The translations under genes were made by a program, and so were the position numbers. DNA of 64,000 bases, taken from Saussurea involucrata (lineage: Eukaryota > Streptophyta > Magnoliopsida > Asterales > Asteraceae). Below, in pieces: positions 34,743 to 46,200 of this stretch. The notes beneath the pieces are model-generated. The model saw only the letters and a list, made by a program, of their open reading frames with translations, ran no database searches and was not told where the DNA came from. The stretch lies in the NCBI GenBank assembly GCA_033807775.1, contig CM066327.1, positions 74,716,795 through 74,780,794 on the forward strand, read 5' to 3'. Within the stretch, counting starts at the first letter, position 1, and every line of letters starts with the position of its first letter.

Positions 34743-37700
34743 ATGGCAAAGGAGTCCGATAAGAACGTTGGTTCATCCGTGGTTGACGAGAACCGTGGCC
34801 GAGAAGAGTCTCGCAAAGAAGGAGCTAACAAGAACCGAGGTAAGTCCAAAGATTTACTCTCTAGCTTGGAAATGAGGATGACGGGTGTAGAGACATCCGT
34901 GGCCGAGATAAAGGCACAAGTTGAGGAGGTAAACCAACACGTGGAAGGTTTGGACTCCGACTTTGCCGATATGCGGGATGATTTCAAGAGCGCCCTCAAT
35001 GTCTTGGGTGGCGACTTGAGACGCGAGCTTCATGACTTAAGAGGTATGTTCATGAGCGAGCTAACTAAGCTTCGAGGTGAAGTGGAAGAAGAGATCTCCA
35101 CGATTCACCAAAGCTTGGAGGAGATCCAAGCCGACTTAAGTTTGGCTAAACGGGCCATGGCTAGTGGAGGTGGCAACACTAGCAACCATGCTCCAAAGGT
35201 TGAGATTCCGAAACCATCACCGTTTGTGGGAAAGCGGGAAGCTAGGGCGGTTGATGATTTTCTATGGGAAATGGAGCAATACATGGATGGGGTCAACATC
35301 GTGGAGGATGCGATGAAGATCAAGACGGCCACGAGGTACTTGAAGGATACCGCGGCTTTGTGGTGGCGACGTCGATATGGAGATATCGAAAGGGGTACGT
35401 GTAACATTTCTACTTGGGGTGATTTCATTCGCGAGTTTAAGAAGCAATTCTATCCGGAGAATGCCGAGGACGAGGCGAAGAGTCGTCTTCGTAAACTCAA
35501 GCAAATGGGAACGATCCGGGAGTATGTGAAGGACTTCACCAATCTTATCTTGGAGATTCCGGATCTTTCCGACAAAGACTCTCTCTTCTACTTTCTTGAT
35601 GGCTTGCAAGCATGGGCCAAGACGGAGTTGAGGCGACGTGGGGTACAAGATCTCGCAACGGCTATTGCTGAGGCAGAGGCCTTGATCGATTTTAGCAATA
35701 AGGAACCGTCGAAGCCAAAGGATCGGAGGGGTAACCATGAGAAAGGTGGGGGAGAGAAGTCGACCCAAGCAAGAAACAATGATGTACGGAAGCCACCAAC
35801 CGGGAAGAACAAAGACTTGAGGACGGCCTACAAGAGCAATGGATGCTTCCTTTGTGATGGACCACACCGAGCCCGAGATTGCCCAAGCAAAGCTAAGCTT
35901 CATGCCATAACTCGAGATGAGGGTTGCTCTCAAGACGGCGATGAATGCATGGGGTCGATGCGGATCTTAAACGCAATCAAAGGCAAAACTGAGGTGACCA
36001 AGATAGCCAACAAGGGGTTGCAATTCGTTGAAGCTATCATCAATGGAAATAAGGTACGTACTCTTGTCGATACGGGTGCTACTCATAACTTCATGTCCAT
36101 TGAGGAAGCCGCAAGGCTAGGGATTAAGGCGACAAAAGGGAGTGGTACTATCAAAGCGGTGAACTCTACGGCCAAACCAATCCAAGGTGTAGCCAAAGAT
36201 GTACGAGCAAAGATTGGTGGGTGGGAAGGAGATATCGATTTCTCGGTGGTTCCCATGGATGACTTCAAAGTGGTGCTCGGGTTAGACTTCCTCGATAAGG
36301 TACGTGCTTTCCCTATGCCATTCGCTAATTCGTTATGTATCCTAGATGGGGGAAAGACTTGTATGGTGGGTACGGAACGCGGGCCTAAGAGTAGTGCCAA
36401 GTCCCTATCAGCCATGCAATTCAAGAAGGGATACAACAAGAACGAGCCTTGCTACTTGGCGGTTACAAGACAAGGGGATGATGGTGGGAGAAACACGGAG
36501 GAGATACCGGAAGAGATCGAGAAGGTTCTTGTTGAGTACAAGGACGTGATGCCCAAAGAGTTACCAAAGAGACTTCCACCTAGGAGGGAGGTGGACCATG
36601 CGATAGAGTTGGAACCGGGATCGAAGCCACCCTCCAAAGCCCCATATCGAATGCCTCCACCGGAGTTAGAAGAGTTGCGGAGGCAACTCAAGGAGCTTCT
36701 TGATGCGGGGTACATCCGACCCTCTAAAGCTCCCTATGGTGCACCGGTACTATTTCAAAGGAAGAAGGACGGGTCCTTAAGAATGTGCATAGACTATCGG
36801 GCGCTAAACAAGGTAACTATCAAAAACAAATACCCAATCCCTCTTATTGCGGATTTGTTTGATCAATTGGGGAAGGCGAGATACTTCACCAAGTTCGATT
36901 TGAGATCGGGATACTACCAAGTACGGATAGCCGAGGGAGACGAAGCAAAAACGACTTGCGTCACAAGGTATGGCTCTTACGAGTTCTTAGTCATGCCATT
37001 CGGCTTGACCAATGCTCCCGCTACATTTTGTACTTTGATGAACAAGCTCTTTCACCCCTTTCTTGACAAGTTTGTGGTAGTATACTTAGACGATATAGTC
37101 GTCTATAGTCATACCTTGGAGGAGCATGTGTCTCATTTGAAACAAGTGTTCCAAGTGTTACGAGACAATGAGCTTTATGTCAAATTGGAGAAGTGCTCGT
37201 TCGCTCAAGAGGAGGTGGAATTCTTGGGACACAAGATCAAAGACGGTGGCCTAATGATGGATGGAGCAAAGGTTAAAGCTATCCGGGATTGGGAGACGCC
37301 AACCAAGGTTACGGAGGTGAGGTCCTTCCTTGGCTTGGTAAACTACTATCGGCGTTTTATCAAGGGATATTCGGCCAAGGCGGCACCCTTGACTGACCTA
37401 TTGAAAAAGACGAAGGCTTGGGAGTGGGATGAGCGGTGCCAAACAGCCTTTGACGAGTTAAAGGATGCGGTGACCGAGGAACCGGTGTTGAGACTACCGA
37501 ACGTGACCAAGCCATTCGAGTTACATACGGATGCTTCAGATTTCGCCATTGGAGGAGTTCTAATGCAAGAGGGACATCCGATAGCGTTCGAGAGCCGAAA
37601 GTTGAATGATACCGAAAGGAGGTACACTGTGCAAGAGAAGGAAATGACGGCGGTCATACATTGCTTGAGGACATGGAGACACTATCTCTTGGGGTCGAAG

Positions 37701-39368
37701 TTCGTGATCAAGACAGACAATGTGGCGACAAGTTACTTCCAAACCCAAAAGAAGTTAAGTCCTAAGCAAGCACGGTGGCAAGACTTCCTAGCTGAGTTTG
37801 ACTACCACTTGGAGTATAAGCCGGGGAAGGCTAACGTGGTAGCGGACGCATTGAGTCGCAAGGCGGAATTTGCGGCTATCACTCAGCCCCAATTCTTTCT
37901 TCAAGACCGAATCAAGGAGGGATTGGAGCATGATCCTATGGCCAAGAACCTTGTGGCATTGGCTCGGGACGGAAAGACAAGAAGATTTTGGCTCAAAGGA
38001 GATCTTTTATTCACCAAAGGAGATCGGTTGTACGTGCCTAAGTGGGGCGACCTTAGGCGGACTATCTTGAAGGAGTGCCACGATTCGAAGTGGGCCGGTC
38101 ATCCAGGAATCAAGAGGACACTAGCACTGGTGGAAGGTACGTTCTATTGGCCAAGGATGGGGGACGATGTAGAGACATTCGTTCGGACGTGCCTAGTATG
38201 CCAACAAGACAAGATAGAGCAACGACAACCGGGAGGATTATTAGAGCCATTACCCACACCCAAGGGACCATGGGAGAGTGTTTCCATGGACTTCATCACT
38301 TGCTTGCCAAAGACGGAAGGTTATGGAAGCATAATCGTGGTGGTGGATCGATTCTCAAAATACGGAACTTTCATAGCCGCACCACCCGATTGTACCGCGG
38401 AAGAGACGACAAAGCTCTTCTTCAAGAATGTGGTGAAGTATTGGGGTGTGCCACATACGATCGTGAGCGATCGAGACCCACGGTTTACGGGAAGATTTTG
38501 GACGGAGATATTCAAGATCATGGGGACAGATTTGAACTTCTCTACGAGCTTCCATCCCCAAACCGATGGGCAAACGGAAAGAGTAAATGCGTTGGTGGAG
38601 CTCTACCTTCGACACTACGTGAGCGCCAACCAAAGCAATTGGGCGAAACTTCTTGATGTTGCACAATTCTCGTACAACATGCAAAGAAGCGAGGCTACAG
38701 GGAAGAGTCCCTTCGAGTTGGTTACGGGGCGGCAACCGCTAACCCCGAATGCCTTAGCCGCGTCTTACGATGGGAATAGTCCGGCCGCGTACAAGACCAT
38801 GAAGGAATGGCACGAGCAAGCGGATATGGCGTGGGCTTCATTAGATAAAGCGGCAAGGAAGATGAAGAAATGGGCGGACGAAAAGAGGAGACACGTCGAG
38901 TTCAAGGTTGGGGACCAAGTAATGGTGAAACTCCTACCTCAACAATTCAAATCATTGAGGAAAGTGCACAAAGGGTTGATACGAAGGTACGAAGGCCCCT
39001 TCCCAGTGATTGGACGTGTTGGGAAGGTATCATACCGACTTCAACTACCGCCCAAGTTGAAGATTCATCCGGTTTTCCATGTAAGTTTTCTCAAGCCTTA
39101 TCACAAGGATATGGAAGACCCGGAACGGGGAGTGTCCAAAAGGGCACCGACTGCGGTTGTGACTTCTTTCGATCGGGAGGTTGAGGAAATTCTTTCGGAT
39201 CGAAAGGTTTCAAGACGAGGAGTGCCGAGCTACACAGAGTACTTGGTCAAGTGGCGAAACATGCCCGATAGTGAAGCAAGTTGGGAAGCTCAAGACACAT
39301 TGTGGCAATTCGCGGACAAGATCAAGGAATATCATGAAGATGGCACGACGAGGACGTCGCGAGCTTAG
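34743..39368 (+). CDS. gag-pol: chromovirus gag-pol polyprotein, intact
   Basis: 1541 aa, no stop or frameshift, ATG 16 bases after the primer site. Order: N-terminal coiled coil (~35-140), Gag core with ALWWRRR (~205), zinc knuckle CFLCDGPHRARDC (CX2CX3HX4C, one residue shorter than usual, common in this group), aspartic protease DTGATHNF (D ~442), RT with YLDD (~780), RNase H with HTDAS (~929), integrase HHCC domain from H ~1120 and D,D,E near 1183, 1243 and 1279, and a C-terminal chromodomain (~1480-1533, EYLVKWRNMPDSEASWE). The chromodomain is known in this group to direct integration to marked chromatin. All catalytic motifs look normal, so the protein is predicted functional. It lies antisense to the SIRE-2 gene it interrupts. 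Confidence 0.97.
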   Translation: MAKESDKNVGSSVVDENRGREESRKEGANKNRGKSKDLLSSLEMRMTGVETSVAEIKAQVEEVNQHVEGLDSDFADMRDDFKSALNVLGGDLRRELHDLRGMFMSELTKLRGEVEEEISTIHQSLEEIQADLSLAKRAMASGGGNTSNHAPKVEIPKPSPFVGKREARAVDDFLWEMEQYMDGVNIVEDAMKIKTATRYLKDTAALWWRRRYGDIERGTCNISTWGDFIREFKKQFYPENAEDEAKSRLRKLKQMGTIREYVKDFTNLILEIPDLSDKDSLFYFLDGLQAWAKTELRRRGVQDLATAIAEAEALIDFSNKEPSKPKDRRGNHEKGGGEKSTQARNNDVRKPPTGKNKDLRTAYKSNGCFLCDGPHRARDCPSKAKLHAITRDEGCSQDGDECMGSMRILNAIKGKTEVTKIANKGLQFVEAIINGNKVRTLVDTGATHNFMSIEEAARLGIKATKGSGTIKAVNSTAKPIQGVAKDVRAKIGGWEGDIDFSVVPMDDFKVVLGLDFLDKVRAFPMPFANSLCILDGGKTCMVGTERGPKSSAKSLSAMQFKKGYNKNEPCYLAVTRQGDDGGRNTEEIPEEIEKVLVEYKDVMPKELPKRLPPRREVDHAIELEPGSKPPSKAPYRMPPPELEELRRQLKELLDAGYIRPSKAPYGAPVLFQRKKDGSLRMCIDYRALNKVTIKNKYPIPLIADLFDQLGKARYFTKFDLRSGYYQVRIAEGDEAKTTCVTRYGSYEFLVMPFGLTNAPATFCTLMNKLFHPFLDKFVVVYLDDIVVYSHTLEEHVSHLKQVFQVLRDNELYVKLEKCSFAQEEVEFLGHKIKDGGLMMDGAKVKAIRDWETPTKVTEVRSFLGLVNYYRRFIKGYSAKAAPLTDLLKKTKAWEWDERCQTAFDELKDAVTEEPVLRLPNVTKPFELHTDASDFAIGGVLMQEGHPIAFESRKLNDTERRYTVQEKEMTAVIHCLRTWRHYLLGSKFVIKTDNVATSYFQTQKKLSPKQARWQDFLAEFDYHLEYKPGKANVVADALSRKAEFAAITQPQFFLQDRIKEGLEHDPMAKNLVALARDGKTRRFWLKGDLLFTKGDRLYVPKWGDLRRTILKECHDSKWAGHPGIKRTLALVEGTFYWPRMGDDVETFVRTCLVCQQDKIEQRQPGGLLEPLPTPKGPWESVSMDFITCLPKTEGYGSIIVVVDRFSKYGTFIAAPPDCTAEETTKLFFKNVVKYWGVPHTIVSDRDPRFTGRFWTEIFKIMGTDLNFSTSFHPQTDGQTERVNALVELYLRHYVSANQSNWAKLLDVAQFSYNMQRSEATGKSPFELVTGRQPLTPNALAASYDGNSPAAYKTMKEWHEQADMAWASLDKAARKMKKWADEKRRHVEFKVGDQVMVKLLPQQFKSLRKVHKGLIRRYEGPFPVIGRVGKVSYRLQLPPKLKIHPVFHVSFLKPYHKDMEDPERGVSKRAPTAVVTSFDREVEEILSDRKVSRRGVPSYTEYLVKWRNMPDSEASWEAQDTLWQFADKIKEYHEDGTTRTSRA

Positions 39369-39379
39369 GTGGGGGAGAA

Positions 39380-39816
39380 TGTGACGACCCGCCAAACGTG
39401 AGACGGATTTCCCGAAGGTTCACCGAAATCCGGAACCTTCTACACTACTCAAGAAGCATGGAGGAACTTGTGGAAGCTTTTCTAGAAGACTCTCCATGGA
39501 AGGAGGTAGAAGCCTCTTGTAGATAGCACCTTACTAGATAAATCTAGAATACTCCATGTACATATCTAGATAGTTGTTCTCTAGAATGTTCCCTAGAGTA
39601 GTATAAATAGGTAGTGGCCTCATTTGGCACAACACACCTCAAAACATTCTTCTAAGCTCTCTTGTAAGTTCTCTTAAGCAATATAAGTTTCATTTGCATT
39701 CCAACAATCTCTTGTGTTCTCTTTACTTGCCTTAATCGTTGGTTGTTTCGGGAGTTTGGCTGACTTAGTTCGAGAACTAAGGCCGCACGCGATCTTGTAG
39801 AGACAAGTCCGTGACA
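39380..39816 (+). repeat. 3' LTR of chromovirus
   Basis: 437 bp. Two differences from the 5' LTR, a T/G in GGAA(T/G)CTTTT and a T/C in CAAGT(T/C)CGTG. TATA box 39602-39609. Confidence 0.95.
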
Positions 39817-42487
39817 TATAGCTCCGGTGGTGCATGGTCTTTTTGTACCAATTAATTTCTTCATTCTTTTGTTGTTCCAAGGCACTGAGCACCGATTTCT
39901 GTGTTTGGATGGCATCGGTGGACTTGACTTTTGAAGCTTCTTCTGTGGCAGCTTTGAGAGAAAGATCTCTGGATTTGTCTAAGTCGATTTGAGCTATTCT
40001 TGCTTCCTCAATTTCTTGAGCAGAGAGGCCAAGTTCGGTGGTGATTGGTTGAGAAGCAGGCTTGAGTTTGAGAGTTTCAGCGTCCTTCGGTCGAGCCCCA
40101 TATTTTGTCAGATCCTTTTTCTTCTTTGCTTCTCTGGCCAATTCTTCGGCCGAAAGAATTCTTTTCCCTTTGTCTTCGGAAGCATTGCTGGACTGCTCCC
40201 CCTCAACTGATGCATTAAGGTCAAGAGCTTCGGTGGAGCCAGTATTGGTCGGTGAGAGTGAGACATGTTTCGGTGGAGAAGAGGGTTTCGGTGGAGAAAA
40301 AGATTTCGGTGATGAGGATGGTTTCGGTGGTGAGGATGGTTTCGGTGGAGAGGGTTTCGGTGATGAGGATGGTTTCGGTGGAGAAGGTTTCGGTGGAGGC
40401 TGGTTACTGGAAAGTTTCTTTATGGATGGAAGTTTCGGTGGAGCCGTGGTTTTCTCCCCCTCAGGAACAGCCGGCAACTTGAAACCTAACTCATAGAAGG
40501 CCTTATCAAATTTGGAGTGTAGGAAGGCCAGACTCGTTTCGGTGGTATGGGGAACCAAGGCAAAATCACCGAGATCCATTTCCCACTGGGAACGTTCAGG
40601 ACTGGGTGAGTCGGTGGAAGGTTTGGAGAGGGACTCCACTGTGGTAGAAAGGGCAGATAATTTTTCTTGAATGGGGCGTAGGGCTTCGGTGATGGCATCA
40701 AGAAGAAGATGCGGTAGCTGAGACTCGAGGGTAGAGATGCGGGAATTGGCTTGGGAGATTAAGGTGATGGTAGATTTAAGAAAGGTAGAGGTGCGGTCAA
40801 TGTTCGGGGAAGTGTGGCCACCGATTTCGGGAAACTGGAAGAGTAGTCGGTGGGGATCAGGTTCGGGAATGGGAATATGGAGGTAAGGCACCAAGTCGTC
40901 GGTTTGTAGCATTCGGGGGGGAGCAGGTGATCGGGGGGGAGCAGGTGATCGGGGGGGAGTAGGCGATCGGGGGGGTGATTGGTGTGAGGACGAGGGAGAC
41001 TCGGTGTGATGTTCTTCGGTGGACGGGATGGTTTGGGGAGAACCAGTGTCCGCTAAAAGAAAATCAAAAAAATCAAAGGGTGCAATTGGGGGGGAACCCT
41101 TAGAGGGTTGTGCAATGTCTTCGATCGAAAACTGATCAGGTGTAAAGCTGTGTAGTGTGAAGTCAGAACCCTCGAGCGGAGAGATCTCGAGGTCATCCCC
41201 ACCACCCAAGGAGTCGAGTGGGGAGGTATGTGGGGGGTTCTCCTGAAATGTAACTGAGGCCTTTCGAGAGGCAACAGATGAGACGGTGGGGTGTGTAGCA
41301 GGTACCCTTGGCCCGGAGGGATGAAGTTCAACAACCGGCGATTTTGGAGAATCGACGGTTGGATGAGTCGGTTGGGCCGATGGTTTCCGAGACCTCTTTG
41401 GAAGAGATCCCGAAGGGGAGGGTGAGTGCCTCCGCTTGTGAGAAGGGGTGTGAACCGGGGAAGTCTCCGAGGGATCTCTCGGTGACGTGGTTCGAGAAGC
41501 GGGAACGGAGGTGCCGGTGGCCTTTTGTCGTTTCTTTTGAGTGCCACCCGACGTCACTCGGGACCGGGGAGAAGGGACCACAACATTTGGAGTGACCTCG
41601 GGAATTTCCAGGTGGCGAAACCCGGGAATTTCCGCGTCACCCCAACGAAGTTCGGGAGATAGAGCGAAGGAAATCATACCTGGGCGTAATGGGCGATCGG
41701 TGGCGAGCGGCTTGACGTTGAGGGTTTTGGTGCCCACAACGGGAGATGACCATTCATACGAGAACCGGGGCGAGGAAGAGCGGCGATCGGTTTCCAAAGC
41801 TTTGGAAAGCTTGTGTTGTAAGATCATGGAGATGAAGCGGGGAAAAGCAACGTAACACTTCTTGGGAGTTTTGATGACCTCGACAAGCTCTGAGAAGAAA
41901 TATTGGGCGAAGTCAACTTTCCTTTGGAAGATGAGGGCATGAGCGAGTTTGTTGACGTGTGAGGGCGATTGGTCATGCCCACTTGTTTTGCGTGAGAGGC
42001 AATGGATAACGTGAGCGAAGAAGAAATTCCAAATGCCTCCCATTTTGCTGCGAAGAAGAGTACCGGGGCCTTTGGAGCTTTTGGAGGAGTCGTCGAGCAC
42101 ATAACCGGTGGTAAGAACAATGTCTTCATGGATGGTATCCAAATACATGTCTTCATAGTCGGAAAAGGCGTCGATCTTGAGAGCTAGATGAACATCATCG
42201 ACCCCAAAAGTGAGGTCGTGATCACCTTCGGCATTGGTGAAGATGGAGGCGTGAATGGCCTCATTAGAGGGATCGTACACGGAGGATAGCCAGAATTGAC
42301 TAATGAGCATTTTGCTCATCCTGGGGTTGCATGAGAAGGCATGAAGAAGAGGAGAGCGAGACAGAAATTTAGCGATGGTAGAGAACTCGGGATGAGCGGG
42401 ATCGGATTCAAGGCGGGCAACGTGATTGCATTGGTTGAAGCGGAGGTCTTCAAAACGTGTAGGAATTGGATATCGAGAGGATGCCAT
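39817..42487 (-). CDS. SIRE-2 third ORF (envelope-like), N-terminal part
   Basis: About 890 codons from ATG at 42487; the remainder is 33644-34276 beyond the gypsy insertion. The N-terminal domain (~1-260) shares blocks with SIRE-3: ISQFW, NFFFAH.I.C....DQ and PRFIS.I.Q, showing common descent although most other residues differ. Then come a Ser/Pro-rich linker, a PPRSP repeat (~504-525), a PPKPSSP repeat (~682-739) made of CCACCGAA words, and a coiled-coil-like segment (~819-884). No signal peptide or transmembrane helix is visible, so the envelope label is doubtful; a nuclear or RNA/DNA-binding role is equally possible. A TATA box lies ~80 bp upstream. No intron is needed. Confidence 0.85.
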
Positions 42488-43256
42488 GAGAGAGATATGT
42501 TTGGAGGAGAGAGAGTTGCAGGTTTGAATTGTGAGAAGGAGTGGGGAAGAAATGGAGGGAGGTATGTGTATATATAGGGAAATGATAAGGCACTGTGATG
42601 ATGATTTTGTATGGGAAGAGGGGACATGCAGCTCTTGAGGTGAAAGGGTTATTGGAAATCGGGACAAGGAGCGGCGGATAGGCGAAGGGTCTGACGCAAA
42701 AGCAATTGAGTGGTCACAAGTGGGCTTTGGGAACCGTGTGAATCGGTGTAGACTCGGTGAAGCTTCGGTGGAGGATTCGGTGTTCGCTCGGTGGACGATC
42801 GGTGGAAGTTCGGTGGGACTTCGGTGGTAGAAAGGTTTCACCGATTTGGATAGTACCACCGAAATGAGATGATCACCGATTTGAGACTTCGGTGGTGGAC
42901 AGTTTTCACCGATTTGAGATGACCACCGATTTGAGACTTCGGTGGTGGACAAGTTTCACCGATTTGAGATGACCACCGATTTGAGACTTCGGTGGTGGAC
43001 AGTTTTCACCGATTTGAGATGACCACCGAAATGAGATTTCGGTGGTGGACAGATTTCCACCGATTCTGAAAAATTTCACCGAAATGTGCTTCGGTGGTAG
43101 GCACGCTTCACCGATACTCGAGATTATTACCGAAATGGAAAAGAGATAGAAAAGATTCGACACATAGGTTTGTCCACCGATGAGATATCGGTGGAGAGAG
43201 AGAAGTAGATACGAAGGTGTCCACCGATGTGAGATCGGTGGAGCATGAACACATAT
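42488..43256 (-). promoter_or_regulatory. SIRE-2 spacer: internal promoter candidate and CCACCGAA/ACCGAT array
   Basis: Between gag-pol and the third ORF. TATATATA at 42569-42576 lies about 82 bp before the ATG, with a CT-rich leader after it. Upstream, 42740-43240 carries dozens of TCGGTG/CACCGA words, including a ~60-bp tandem unit (CGATTTGAGACTTCGGTGG followed by TTCACCGATTTGAGATGACC) in about three copies at 42860-43030. The clustering next to a core promoter suggests binding sites; function is inferred. Confidence 0.6.
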
Positions 43257-46200
43257 TTATTCTTGGAAATTGCACATCCCAAGTTCACTGATGAGAAAGT
43301 TGAACCTGGTTTCATCAAGAGGTTTGGTGAAAATATCAGCAAGCTGCAAATCGGTGGGAATGAAGTGTAGTTCAATGTCACCTTTGGAAATGTGATCTCT
43401 GATGAAGTGATACCTGATATCGATGTGTTTAGATCTAGAATGAAGAACAGGATTATTTGCTATAGCTATAGCACTGGAATTATCACACAGAATTGGGACT
43501 TTAGAAAAGAATTGATTATAGTCCCTTAGTTGGTTTCTCATCCATAGAATCTGAGCACAGCAGCTCCCAGCAGCTACATATTCAGCCTCAGCAGTAGAGG
43601 TTGATACAGAGTTTTGTTTCTTGCTGGACCAACTTACTAATTTTCCCCCAAGGAGCTGACAGCTTCCTGTAGTACTCTTTCTATCAATCTGGGAACCTGC
43701 AAAGTCTGAATCTGAATAACCAATTAGTTCAAAACTCGAGTCTTTGGGATACCAAAGACCCAAGTGCAGTGTGCCCTTAAGATACCGAAAAATTCGTTTT
43801 ACAGCCTTTAAATGTGATACTTTAGGATTGGCCTGATAACGAGCACATAGACAGGTAGCAAACATAATATCCGGTCTGCTAGCAGTTAGGTAAAGAAGAG
43901 AGCCTATCATACCTCGGTAAAGAGTAACATCCACAGATTCACCTTTTAGATCGGCACACAATTTCAAGGGAGGTGCCATGGGAGTTTTCATAGGAGAGCT
44001 ATCTAGAAAGTTAAATTTCTTCAGAAGGTCCCGAATATATTTGCTTTGATTTATAAAAATTCCTTCTGAAGATTGTTTGACTTGAAGGCCCAAGAAAAAT
44101 GTAAGCTCTCCCATCATGCTCATCTCATATTCACTCATCATGAGAGAGGAAAACTCATCACATAGGCATTCATCAGTGGCACCAAAAATGATGTCATCAA
44201 CATAGATTTGAACAAGAATGATATTACCTGAGGTTTCTTTGATGAAGAGAGTATTGTCAATTTTACCTCTGGAATATCCATGCTTGAGAAGAAAGTTGGC
44301 AAGAGTGTCATACCAAGCACGTGGAGCTTGCTTGAGACCATACAAAGCTTTGTCAAGTCTGTACACAAAGTTTGGATGAGCTGGGTCTTCAAAGCCAGGA
44401 GGTTGTTTCACGTAGACTTCTTCTGCAAGTTCCCCGTTGAGAAAGGCACTTTTAACATCCATTTGAAAGACCCTAAAATTTCGGTAGGCAGCATGAGCCA
44501 GAAAGATCCTTATAGCTTCAAGTCTTGCAACAGGGGCAAATGTTTCATCATAGTCAATGCCTTCTTCCTGTCTGTATCCTTGAGCTACTAATCGGGCCTT
44601 GTTCCTGATCACAGTACCATCTTCATCCATTTTGTTCCTGAATACCCACTTGGTTCCAATGATTGTCTTGTTTCTGGGTTTGGGAACCAATCTCCAAACT
44701 TTATTTCTCTGGAACTGAGAAAGTTCTTCTTGCATGGCAGTGATCCAACAAGGATCTGATAGAGCTTCATCCACTTTCTTGGGTTCAGAGAGAGAGAGGA
44801 AATTCACATAGAGACAAATATTTCCAACTCCTCTGCGGGTTTGGACACCTGCTTGTTGATCACCAATAATTTGATCTATGGGGTGATCTTTGGTCCATTT
44901 TAGAGCAGGGGGTAAAGGTGATGGGGTATGAGGAGTAGAGTGAAATGGAGTAGTGGGATCAGAGGTTTGGTGTAAAATGGGATTTTCGGTAGTGGAAGCC
45001 ATGTGATTTTCGGTGGGATTAGGGATGGAAGAAGGGCTTCGGTGTAGAGTTTCGGTGGAAATAGGGAAATTGGTGTGAGAGATGGGTTGATCAATTTCGG
45101 TGGGAGAGAGTGATCCAGCTGGGTTTTTTGAGATGGATGGATTTGAGGGAATAGAGGAGATATCGGTGGAAGTGACTAAGGGGGTATCACCAATGCATGA
45201 TGAAATCCATCTGTGTAAATCATCCTCATCACTTGAAAGTGAGGAACATCTGAGATCATCAAACTTGACATGGATGGACTCATCAATGCTTTTTCTTCTG
45301 AGATTGTACACCCTATAAGCTTTGGAGGATAAGGAGTATCCAACAAATATTCCCTCATCTGCCTTGGGATCAAACTTCCCAAGATTTTCACGATCGTTAA
45401 GAATAAAGCAGATACACCCAAAGACATGAAGAAAGCCAATATTTGGTTTTCTACCATGAAAAACTTCATACGGGGTTTTATCATGTCTTTTGGATATTAC
45501 TGACCTGTTTTGAGTGAAGCAGGCAGTATTCACAGCTTCGGCCCAAAAATAGGTGGGGAGATTTGATTCGCTCAGCATGGATCTAGCGGCCTCACACAGT
45601 GTTCTGTTTTTCCTTTCCACCACTCCATTTTGCTGAGGAGTACGAACAGCGGAGAAGTTCTGAGAGATCCCTTTCTCGGTGAAGAAGTCTTCAAGAGCAC
45701 TATTTCTGAATTCAGTGCCATTGTCACTTCTTACCGAGCGGACAAGCTGGCCATTGAGAACTTCATTTTTCTTGACAAAGTTGATGATTTCTTCAGTAGC
45801 ATCACTTTTGTACCTGAGAAAGAACACCCAAGTATATCTGGTAAATTCACCAACAATAACAAGAATATACCTTTTGCCTCCAAGACTTGGAGTGCTGACT
45901 GGTCCACATAGATCCATGTGCAGCAATTGAAGAGGAAGAGTGATGGAAGAGCATTGTTTCGTCTTGAAGGATGTTTTGGTGAGCTTTCCCTTTTCACATG
46001 CATCACACAGCTTCTCTTTGACAAAGTTCAACTTTGGCATGCCCGTCACCAGCTCTTTGTTGGAAATTTTATGCAAGGTCTTGAAGTTTAGATGAGAAAG
46101 ACGTTTGTGCCACAACCAGTTTCTTTTGGATGCATCATTTGACACAAAGCAGACATTTGAAGAAGAATTGGATTGCCCCATATCTATGACGTAGACATTT

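Larger units (their letters stand above)
34277..39816 (+). mobile_element. chromovirus (Ty3/gypsy) element, intact, nested in SIRE-2
   Basis: 5540 bp: LTRs 34277-34713 and 39380-39816 (437 bp each, two differences), primer site 34716-34727, one ORF, polypurine tract GGTGGGGGAGAA ending at 39379. Flanked by TATA (34273-34276 and 39817-39820), a 4-bp match where 5 bp is usual for gypsy. C-terminal chromodomain. Galadriel-type by Gag and size; inference. Confidence 0.95.

Noticed and set aside
38075..38656. 193-aa plus-strand ORF within the chromovirus
   Set aside because: Shadow frame of integrase.
40062..40496. Plus-strand ORFs rich in VSVE/GFGGE repeats
   Set aside because: Antisense shadow of the PPKPS repeat of the SIRE-2 third ORF.
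39674..42952. Single 1092-aa reading of the minus strand
   Set aside because: Includes gypsy LTR at one end and non-coding spacer at the other; real start is 42487 and the native frame leaves at 39817.
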